A DNA stretch of 64,000 nt from an uncultured Algimonas sp. (GTDB taxonomy: Bacteria > Pseudomonadota > Alphaproteobacteria > Caulobacterales > Maricaulaceae), in assembly GCF_947498175.1 (NCBI RefSeq), contig NZ_CANMJB010000001.1, positions 310,001 through 374,000 on the forward strand, given 5' to 3'. Made by a program: the position numbers and the translations under genes. The notes beneath the pieces are model-generated. The model saw only the letters and a list, made by a program, of their open reading frames with translations, did not search any database and was not told the origin of the DNA. Positions 48,976 through 56,245 of this stretch are shown one piece after another; positions within the stretch are counted from its first letter, which is position 1; every line of letters starts with the position of its first letter.

Positions 48976-50601
48976 CTAGCGGTTGAAGAAGGCGGGCATG
49001 TCGCCCGCAAAACCGGTCTGCTTGCCGGACTTCGACGATTCGGTCTTGGGTCTGTCGTTCGACCGGGATGAGCGTGAAGGCTTGTCGCTATCGTCTTTCT
49101 TGGATTTGGACGCGTCCTGACGCGGGCTGCGTTTGCGCGGTTCGCGTTTCGGGCTCTCCGTCGCCTTTTCTTCAGCTTTGGAGCCCCCGGATTCGGATTT
49201 GGAAGGCGCGCGGCGCGTGCGCGACGTCTTGGGCTTGTCCTCGACCTGCACTTCTTCCGGCGGGTTCTCGCGCTGCACTGGCGAAGACTTTCGGCTGCCG
49301 GAAGATCCACCCGACGACGAGCGTGACGACGGCGACCTTCTGGAACGCCCGTTGGACGACCGAGACTTCGGCGAGCGCCCGCCGCGTGATCCGCCGCGAC
49401 CTTCGCGCGGCATGTCGTCCACGTCGGGTATGTCGATTTCCTCGATGGACTCCTTGTCGATCAGGTCCAGGATGCTGTCGTAATTCTTGTCGTCCAGCGG
49501 CGCGACGAGCATGATGGCATCGCCCTTGCGGCCCGCGCGGCCCGTCCGGCCGATACGGTGGATGTAATCCTCGCTATGGAAGGGGACATCGTAATTGAAG
49601 ACATGGCTGACGGAAGAGACGTCCAGCCCCCGCGCGGCCACGTCGGACGCCACGAGATATTTGATATAGCCTTCCTTGAACCGGTCCAGGGTCTTGGTGC
49701 GGACGCTTTGCGGCAAGTCGCCGTGGATGGGTTCGGCGTTCAGCCCGTGTTTGGTGAAGGATTTGGCGACGATATCGACGTCCTTCTTGCGGTTGCAGAA
49801 GATGATGCCGCTATCGACCTCTTCTTGTTCGATGATCCAGCGCAGCGCCGTGCGTTTGAGCTTGCCGTCCGACGAAGGCACCCGCGCGATGCGCTGCTTG
49901 ACGGTCTTGGCCGTCGAATTGCGACGTGCGATTTGCACCGTGACGGGCTGGTGCAGGAACTGATCGACGAGACGCTTGATCTCCGGCGGCATGGTGGCCG
50001 AAAAGAACAGGACTTGCCGCGTGAACGGCGTGATCTCGAAGATGCGTTCGATGTCGGGAATGAACCCCATGTCGAGCATCCGGTCGGCCTCGTCCACGAC
50101 CAGCGTCTGCACGCCCGTCATCAGGATCTTCCCGCGCTCGAACTGGTCGAGCAGACGGCCCGGCGTGGCGATCAATATGTCCACGCCCTTGGTCAGCTTC
50201 CGGTCCTGTTCGCCGAAGGAGACGCCGCCGATCAGCAACGCCATCTCCAGCTTGAGGTATTTGCCGTAAGACTCGACATCCTCGGCGACCTGCGCCGCCA
50301 ATTCGCGTGTCGGACAGACGATCAGGCAGCGCGGCATGCGCGCCCGGGCACGCCCCTTGGCGAGCTTGTTCATGGTCGGCAAGGTGAAGGCGCCGGTCTT
50401 TCCGGTGCCGGTCTGGGCGATGCCGAGCACATCCTGGTTCTGCAGCGCCGCCGGAATGGCCTCCGCCTGGATCGGGGTTGGCGTTTCGTAGCCGATATCG
50501 TCCAGCGCCTTCAGGATCTTCGGGTCGAGACCCAATTCCTTGAATGTCGTGTCGACAGGCGCGTCGGGCGGGATTTCGAATGAATCGTCTTTTGAGCTCA
50601 C
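48976..50601 (-). CDS. DEAD-box RNA helicase (RhlE-like) with Arg/Ser-rich C-terminal tail
   Basis: A 541-residue protein. All helicase motifs are seen: Q-motif (TTFKELGLDP...TPIQ), motif I AQTGTGKT, motif II VDEADRML, motif III FFSATMP and motif VI HRIGRTGRAGR. The last ~150 residues are low-complexity, with repeated Ser-Arg, Lys and Glu. The start is GTG 50601. It probably remodels RNA in cold response or ribosome assembly, as RhlE-type enzymes do. The tail resembles RNA-binding disordered extensions. Confidence 0.93.
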   Translation of the reverse strand: MSSKDDSFEIPPDAPVDTTFKELGLDPKILKALDDIGYETPTPIQAEAIPAALQNQDVLGIAQTGTGKTGAFTLPTMNKLAKGRARARMPRCLIVCPTRELAAQVAEDVESYGKYLKLEMALLIGGVSFGEQDRKLTKGVDILIATPGRLLDQFERGKILMTGVQTLVVDEADRMLDMGFIPDIERIFEITPFTRQVLFFSATMPPEIKRLVDQFLHQPVTVQIARRNSTAKTVKQRIARVPSSDGKLKRTALRWIIEQEEVDSGIIFCNRKKDVDIVAKSFTKHGLNAEPIHGDLPQSVRTKTLDRFKEGYIKYLVASDVAARGLDVSSVSHVFNYDVPFHSEDYIHRIGRTGRAGRKGDAIMLVAPLDDKNYDSILDLIDKESIEEIDIPDVDDMPREGRGGSRGGRSPKSRSSNGRSRRSPSSRSSSGGSSGSRKSSPVQRENPPEEVQVEDKPKTSRTRRAPSKSESGGSKAEEKATESPKREPRKRSPRQDASKSKKDDSDKPSRSSRSNDRPKTESSKSGKQTGFAGDMPAFFNR

Positions 50602-50749
50602 TTAAGGGTCTTTCGGGCCAGGTGCCGGGCAGTCGGATTAAAGGCGCGGCGATATGCGCGACTCTCGCGCACTCCTATCGGGCGAGCGCACCCTACACAG
50701 GCGCGCCCCATAATCAAGCGCTGCAATGATTGGGCCTGACCGATGCGGG

Positions 50750-51997
50750 CTAGCGGTATTTGTGCGGCCGATCGTCCGCATTGGCGGGGTTGTACCGGTC
50801 GCGCAGCGCCGTCATGCGCGACACCATCGGGACGGCTTCTCCGTCGATGAAGATCGCGGTCGGCGCGGACGTCACTTCCAGAGGATCGCCGTCCCAGACA
50901 ACCATCGTCGCAGCTTCCCCGACGGCTCTGCGGCCGAGATCGATGCCGAACCAGCCTGCCGGTACTGTCGTCACGGCCCTCATCGCCGCGTCATAGGGCA
51001 ATCCCTGGCCGACCGCATTCCCGGCATGCTGGGCAAGCGCGCCCGCTTTCACGACGCTGCGGGACGACAAGCCGGAGATGGCATATTCGACACCGGCATC
51101 TTCCAGAACGAGGATGTTATCCAGGGACGCATTCAGGGAGTCGAAGCTGTCGGGCAGGTTCTCGAGCGGGTCGACGATGACCTTGATATCGTTTTCGGCG
51201 AGGGCATCCGCAACAAGATGCGCCTCTTCCGCACCGACAACGATGATGTCGAGAGCGGGCACGTCTTCCTTGATACGGATGATGCGCAACAGGTCCGAGG
51301 CGCGGCTCGCGCTGATCATAAGCGGCATGTCGCCGGACAGAACCGCGCGGAATGCCCGGGCGTCGCGGCGTTGGAAAACGTCGCCTTCGACATGCTGAAG
51401 ATAGCTGCGGCGGGCGTCGTCCAGCGCGCTCCTCAGCTGCTGGATGGCCGCGCCGCGCGATCCGCCGGCCCGCGACGCCCCGGCCTCGCCCAGGGCGACA
51501 TGCATGAAGGCAGTTTCGGACAGGATGGAATCGTCCTCATTGTCGAGCTTGGCGATCATGCCGATGCCGCCGAAAATGACGTCGCCGTCGGGTTGGGGCA
51601 CGACGGCCGCGTGGGTCACGCCGCGTCGTCTCGCATTGGCGATATGCACTTCACGCGGATTGAACGAGTCCGCGGCGCGTATGGCGGCCGAGAACAGTTC
51701 GGTTTCGGCCTGTGTGTCGTTGGTCGAGCTTTCACCGCCGATATCGACGATTCCCAAAGTGGAATAGGGCGCGAACAATCCGGGGCTGACCCAGGCGCCG
51801 GAGATCGTCGTGACCCCGGACGGCACCTGCAGATCGGCTTGCATGTCGGCGATGCGCCCGTCGGTTATGCGGATGTCGACGATCTGGGTCTCGCCGCTAT
51901 CCAGGACGAAATTGGCGTCATCGAGAAAGAGCGATTGCGCCAGCGCGGGCGTCGCGGCAACGGACAGGACCGCCGTCAGGACAAGAGAACGCATCAT
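50750..51997 (-). CDS. secreted amidohydrolase-family protein (divergent)
   Basis: A 415-residue protein with a type I signal peptide (MMRSLVLTAVLSVAATPALAQ, cleavage after ALA). The N-terminal beta-sandwich and AWVSPGLFAPYSTLG correspond to the position of the HxH metal motif in amidohydrolases, but the histidines are absent (SPGLFAPYS). It may therefore be an inactive or structurally altered partner of the next, canonical amidohydrolase. Its ATG overlaps the stop of that upstream gene, so the two are coupled and exported together. Confidence 0.8.
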   Translation of the reverse strand: MMRSLVLTAVLSVAATPALAQSLFLDDANFVLDSGETQIVDIRITDGRIADMQADLQVPSGVTTISGAWVSPGLFAPYSTLGIVDIGGESSTNDTQAETELFSAAIRAADSFNPREVHIANARRRGVTHAAVVPQPDGDVIFGGIGMIAKLDNEDDSILSETAFMHVALGEAGASRAGGSRGAAIQQLRSALDDARRSYLQHVEGDVFQRRDARAFRAVLSGDMPLMISASRASDLLRIIRIKEDVPALDIIVVGAEEAHLVADALAENDIKVIVDPLENLPDSFDSLNASLDNILVLEDAGVEYAISGLSSRSVVKAGALAQHAGNAVGQGLPYDAAMRAVTTVPAGWFGIDLGRRAVGEAATMVVWDGDPLEVTSAPTAIFIDGEAVPMVSRMTALRDRYNPANADDRPHKYR

Positions 51998-53361
51998 GGC
52001 CGGGCCTCCCCCAAGGTCGCAAAGGTTCCGAGACGGAAGTCCGAAACCGGTTTCAGGCCGTTTTCCCGATCGAACATCAGGGCACCGTCCATGTAGACCT
52101 GGTCGGGCCGCGCCCTCACGGAGAAAGGATCATGGCTCCATATGACGATGTCGGCGCGTTTGCCTTCCTCCAGTGTTCCCGTCTGGTCGAGGATGCCGAG
52201 CGCCTTGGCCGGATTGGTGGACAGCCACGTCCAGGCGACGTCCCGGCTGATGTCCAGCCCGGCACGATTGCCGTTGGCCCAGGCCTTAGCGACTTCCTGA
52301 TTGAGGCGCTGGATATTCTTGTCGTCGTCCGAATGGATCATGGCGCAGGCCCCGGCGGCGTGAACGAAAGGGACGTTTTCCAGAATGCCGTCATAGGACT
52401 CCATCTTGAAGCCGTACCAGTCCGCCCACATGGCCGAGCAAATGTCGTTTTCCGCCAACAGATCCGCGATCTTGTAGGCTTCCACCGCGTGATGGAAAGT
52501 CGAGACGGTATAGTCGAATTCCTTAGCCAGGTCGATGATGATGGCCATTTCGTCGGCCCGGTAGCAATGCATGTGCACCAAAATGTCGCCATTGAGCACA
52601 CCGGCCAGCGTCTCCAGCTGGAGGTCGCGGGTCGGCTCGTCGCCGTCTTCTATCTTCTGCTTGTAGTCGGCCGCGCGAACCCAATTATTGCGGTAGCCGG
52701 CGACATTGCCCATGCGCGATCCCGGCCCGCCGCGGTTGCCATAGACCCGCTTCGGGTTTTCTCCGCAAGCCATCTTCAGCGTCTCCGGCGCGTCCGGAAA
52801 CTTCATGCCCTGGACCGTGCGAGCCGGTGCGTTGCGCAAGGTCACGCCGCGCCCGCCGAACAGGTTGGCAGACCCGGGCAGGATGTGCAGTGTCGTCACG
52901 CCGCCTTGCAACGCTTCGTCGAAGCCGGGATCCTGCGGCCAGACACCGTGTTCCGCATCGACTTCCGACGTGATCGGCGAAGTGACCTCGTTGCCGTCAT
53001 TATGTGCGTCCACGCCGGGGGAGGGGTAATTGCCCAGATGGCTATGGATGTCGATGATGCCGGGCGTGACGTAGCGGCCGTTCACGTCGAGCACCGTCGC
53101 GTCATCGGCGTCCAGATCCGTCCCGATGTCGGACAAGACGCCATCGACGATCAGGAGCGAGTCCGCATCGGAGGCTTCGCCCGTACCGTCGATGATCGTG
53201 GCATTCGTGATGAGCAGCGATTCCGAGGGCAGGGGCTCGTACGTGCTGGGAAAGGCGGTCGGCAGGGCGAAGGCGCCGTCCTTCTTGTCTCCATCGTCCG
53301 CTCCCGAACAGGCGGCGGCAATGGCGGCGGACAGGATCAGGCAGGCACGGAACGTCTTCAT
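51994..53361 (-). CDS. amidohydrolase-family lipoprotein
   Basis: A 455-residue protein from ATG 53361 with lipobox AAAC at residue 18. It has VTPGIIDIHSHLG (HxH), a central LVHMHCYRADEM, STFHHAVEA and AACAMIHSDD (ligands), and GKRADIVIWSHDPF near the C-terminus, the complete amidohydrolase layout of imidazolonepropionase-like exported enzymes. The open frame extends far upstream into another gene and is spurious there. It is coupled to the degenerate paralog, suggesting a heterodimeric periplasmic hydrolase; that is inference. Confidence 0.88.
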   Translation of the reverse strand: MKTFRACLILSAAIAAACSGADDGDKKDGAFALPTAFPSTYEPLPSESLLITNATIIDGTGEASDADSLLIVDGVLSDIGTDLDADDATVLDVNGRYVTPGIIDIHSHLGNYPSPGVDAHNDGNEVTSPITSEVDAEHGVWPQDPGFDEALQGGVTTLHILPGSANLFGGRGVTLRNAPARTVQGMKFPDAPETLKMACGENPKRVYGNRGGPGSRMGNVAGYRNNWVRAADYKQKIEDGDEPTRDLQLETLAGVLNGDILVHMHCYRADEMAIIIDLAKEFDYTVSTFHHAVEAYKIADLLAENDICSAMWADWYGFKMESYDGILENVPFVHAAGACAMIHSDDDKNIQRLNQEVAKAWANGNRAGLDISRDVAWTWLSTNPAKALGILDQTGTLEEGKRADIVIWSHDPFSVRARPDQVYMDGALMFDRENGLKPVSDFRLGTFATLGEARP

Positions 53362-53396
53362 GACAACACCGTAACGCAAGCGCGACAGGGCGCAAG

Positions 53397-53981
53397 TCAA
53401 TCGAAGGCGGTTTTCACGGCCAAAGCATCGGCCAACCGCCGGCGGAATTCCGCTTTTGTGACCTCGACCGCGCCCATCGAGGCCAGATGATCGGTCATGA
53501 ATTGCGCATCCAGCAAGCGGAAGCGTCTCTGCTGCAACCGCTCCATGAGATGCATGAGGGCGAGCTTCGAGGCGTTGGTCTGGGCGCTGAACATGCTTTC
53601 GCCGAAAAAGGCGCCGCCTTGGCTGACGCCGTACAGACCGCCGACGAGACGATCCTCGTTCCAGACTTCGACGGAATGCGCATCGCCGCGTCGATGCAGG
53701 ATGCGGTAGAGCCCTTCCAGGCCGTGGCTGATCCAGGTTTCGTCCCTGCGGTCGGCGCAAGCGGCGATGACATCGTCGAAGGCCTGATCGACCGTCACAA
53801 TCAGGGGCGTTTTGCGGGCGAACTTTCGCATGGACCGGGACGGGGTGAATGCATCGATCGGAAAGACCGCTCGGTGTTCGGGATCCAGTATGTAGAAGCT
53901 GGTCGCGTCGCGCGCATCCGCCATCGGGAAGATGCCCCGCCGATAGCATTCGATGAGGTCGTCGGGACCGAATCCGCTCAT
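53397..53981 (-). CDS. aat: leucyl/phenylalanyl-tRNA-protein transferase
   Basis: A 194-residue protein with the Aat features LIECYRRGIFPMA, DPEHRAVFPID, FARKTPLIVTVD, RDETWISHGLEGLY, HSVEVW and GGAFFGESMFS. It transfers Leu or Phe from tRNA to proteins with basic N-termini, marking them for ClpS/ClpAP. It is a little shorter than E. coli Aat (about 234), as in many alphaproteobacteria. Confidence 0.95.
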   Translation of the reverse strand: MSGFGPDDLIECYRRGIFPMADARDATSFYILDPEHRAVFPIDAFTPSRSMRKFARKTPLIVTVDQAFDDVIAACADRRDETWISHGLEGLYRILHRRGDAHSVEVWNEDRLVGGLYGVSQGGAFFGESMFSAQTNASKLALMHLMERLQQRRFRLLDAQFMTDHLASMGAVEVTKAEFRRRLADALAVKTAFD

Positions 53982-54009
53982 CGTTCCAGACCGCCCGTTC
54001 CGGGGTCGC

Positions 54010-54480
54010 TCACTTGGACGCGTTGGCCTTGAGTTGCGCCTTCAACTTGCGGACATCATCGGCCCAGAGGAAGCCGAAGGAGACCGCGCCTTCGCGCGTA
54101 TTGACGGCATGGTGCAGGCGGTGCGCCTGGACCAGGCGCTTCATGTAGCGCCCGCGCGTATGGACGAAGAAGGGCCAACGCTGATGCACCAGACCGTCAT
54201 GCACGAAAGCATAAAGCAAGCCGTAGATGGTCAGGCCGAGCGCGACGAACCAGAGCGGTTGCCACCAGAGCGATCCGGCAATGAAAAGACCGGCGGCGAT
54301 GACGGAGAACCACACGGCATAGAGATCGTTCTTCTCGAACGGCCCGTCGGTTTCGCGGTGATGGCTTTCATGCCAGCCCCAGCCGGGGCCGTGCATGACG
54401 TATTTGTGGATCGCCCAGGCCAGCACTTCCATCATGACGACGGAGCCCAGCACGATGGCGACGGCGGACAGGATGCTCAT
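54010..54480 (-). CDS. crtZ: beta-carotene 3-hydroxylase (CrtZ-type)
   Basis: A 156-residue membrane di-iron protein. The His motifs are HKYVMHGPGWGWHESHH, FVHDGLVHQR and AHRLHHAVNTREG, typical of CrtZ. It adds hydroxyl groups at C3 and C3' of beta-ionone rings. The ATG at 54480 overlaps the stop of the ketolase gene (ATGA). With the ketolase it predicts zeaxanthin-, canthaxanthin- or astaxanthin-type pigments. Confidence 0.93.
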   Translation of the reverse strand: MSILSAVAIVLGSVVMMEVLAWAIHKYVMHGPGWGWHESHHRETDGPFEKNDLYAVWFSVIAAGLFIAGSLWWQPLWFVALGLTIYGLLYAFVHDGLVHQRWPFFVHTRGRYMKRLVQAHRLHHAVNTREGAVSFGFLWADDVRKLKAQLKANASK

Positions 54481-55265
54481 GCAACAGGCTTTCTTTTGCG
54501 GGCCGGCAGCCTCCACCACGGTTCATGCGGATAGAGATGATGTTCGTGGTGATAGCCGAAATGGAAGCAGGTCAGGAGTGACAGCCATTTCGGATAGTTG
54601 TTGGACCGCGACAGATGCTCGTCTGCGAAAGGGTCGCCGTGACGATGGGTCAGAAAGGTGCCGAAATAGAAGAGCTGCACGGAAGACAGGATCGCAGGCA
54701 CCGCCCACATGACGAGCAGGTTCGGATAGCTGGCGCCCAGCAACATGTAGACCGCACCGATCGCGACGAGAACGACCAATTGCCGCCACGAGAAATACTG
54801 GACGAAAAAACGCCAATACCAGGGCCAGAAGTCACGGGGGTTGTCGGCATTGAAGTCGGGGTCGTCGGCCGTGCCCGGCGTGGCGTGATGCTGGTGGTGG
54901 GCGGTGCGCATGCTGTCCCAGTTGAATCCGGCATACCAGAACAGGATCACGCGGCCGACCCACTTGTTCACGGCTGGACGGTTCGGCGCCAGCGAACCGT
55001 GCATGGTGTCGTGCGCGACAATGAAAAGACCGGTATAGAGCCAGAGCTGCACGGCGATAATCGCGAAGGTCGCCCAAAGCGGATCACCGATCTGGTGGAA
55101 GAAGACCGCGTAGATGTGACTGGCCACCCATGCCGCACCTATCAGGACGGCATAGAGAGGGCCTCGGTTCGCCGGGGCCGTCTGGCGCGTCCGGGCGGAC
55201 GCGGCGGATGTGGACTCACTCGGGGTCATGGTGCGGTAGCCATCTAGGCGATATTGCGCGGCCAT
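54477..55265 (-). CDS. crtW: beta-carotene ketolase (CrtW-type)
   Basis: A 262-residue membrane fatty-acid-desaturase-fold enzyme with three His clusters: AHDTMHGSL, TAHHQHHATPGTADDPDF and FHFGYHHEHHLYP, the CrtW pattern. It introduces 4-keto groups into beta-carotene rings. The start may be the ATG at 55265 (weak GGACGG site) or the ATG at 55229, which gives the more usual length. It lies between crtE and crtZ on the same strand. Confidence 0.94.
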   Translation of the reverse strand: MAAQYRLDGYRTMTPSESTSAASARTRQTAPANRGPLYAVLIGAAWVASHIYAVFFHQIGDPLWATFAIIAVQLWLYTGLFIVAHDTMHGSLAPNRPAVNKWVGRVILFWYAGFNWDSMRTAHHQHHATPGTADDPDFNADNPRDFWPWYWRFFVQYFSWRQLVVLVAIGAVYMLLGASYPNLLVMWAVPAILSSVQLFYFGTFLTHRHGDPFADEHLSRSNNYPKWLSLLTCFHFGYHHEHHLYPHEPWWRLPARKRKPVA

Positions 55266-55294
55266 GAAACCGTCCGTTGCGGCTTTGGCTGCGA

Positions 55295-56224
55295 TCAGAG
55301 GTCGCGCATGAAAGCGAACTGCCGGTCGATCAGCGCCGACAGATCCTCCGTCCCGGTCAGATCGGCGCGCGTGAGGGCTGTCTTGGCGTTGTCGAGGTAG
55401 GTTTTCAACATGGCCTTTGTCTCGCTCAGGCCGTGCTTGGCGACCAACGTCGTCTTTCCCGCGTCGCGGCCGGAGGTTTTCCCGCTGATTTCAGGGCTCT
55501 GGAGCACATCCTTCACGTCGTCCAACAGTTGGAAGGCCAGTCCGATCTGTCGCGAGAAGTCCTTCAGCGCAGCGCGCTGCGGCGCGGAGCTTTCGGTCAG
55601 AATGGCTGCCGCATCGGCGGCGAAATCGAACAACGCTCCGGTCTTGAGTCGGTTGACTCGCTCGATCTCCGACACGGATGCGTTACCCGTATTGTCGAGA
55701 TCGGCCATCTGCCCGGCGATCAGGCCGGTCGATCCAACCGAATACGACAATAGATCGCACAGCTCGGCCCGCTGCTCGGCCGGAACTTCCGCATTGCGCG
55801 CGATGATGCCGAAGGCCCGATTGAGCAAGGCCGTCGCCGACAGGATCGCCGTGCTCTCGCCGAAGGCGACATGGGTTGTGGGCTGGTTCCGACGTAGATC
55901 CGCATCGTCCATGCAGGGCAGGTCGTCCAGGATCAGCGAAGCGGCATGGACCATTTCGACCGCGCAGCCGATTTCCATGGCCGCATCCGTCTTGGCGGCG
56001 TCCAGCCCACGGGCCTGGGCCAGGAACAAGGTCAAGAGCGGGCGGAACCGCTTGCCGGGTGAGAGGAGGGCGTGTCGCTGCGCTTGGTGCAGACGGCGTG
56101 GCCAGATCGCCTCGCTCGGCACGAGTCCGGCCAGACAGGCATCGATACGGCTGCGCGCCGCGTCGATCCTGTCCTCCGGTGTTCCATTTGTGTCGAGCGC
56201 CGTGACCGTCATGTTGTGGCGCAT
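55295..56224 (-). CDS. crtE: polyprenyl (geranylgeranyl) diphosphate synthase
   Basis: A 309-residue trans-prenyltransferase. The first Asp-rich motif is ILDDLPCMDDADLRR (DDxxxxD) and the second region is FQLLDDVKDV. LSPGKRFRPLLTL is the usual N-terminal motif. Because it precedes crtW and crtZ, it probably supplies GGPP for carotenoids (crtE), although an IspA-like farnesyl synthase role cannot be excluded. The start is ATG 56224, with another Met four codons later. Confidence 0.85.
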   Translation of the reverse strand: MRHNMTVTALDTNGTPEDRIDAARSRIDACLAGLVPSEAIWPRRLHQAQRHALLSPGKRFRPLLTLFLAQARGLDAAKTDAAMEIGCAVEMVHAASLILDDLPCMDDADLRRNQPTTHVAFGESTAILSATALLNRAFGIIARNAEVPAEQRAELCDLLSYSVGSTGLIAGQMADLDNTGNASVSEIERVNRLKTGALFDFAADAAAILTESSAPQRAALKDFSRQIGLAFQLLDDVKDVLQSPEISGKTSGRDAGKTTLVAKHGLSETKAMLKTYLDNAKTALTRADLTGTEDLSALIDRQFAFMRDL

Positions 56225-56245
56225 CGCATGGTCCGCGCCGCGCCG

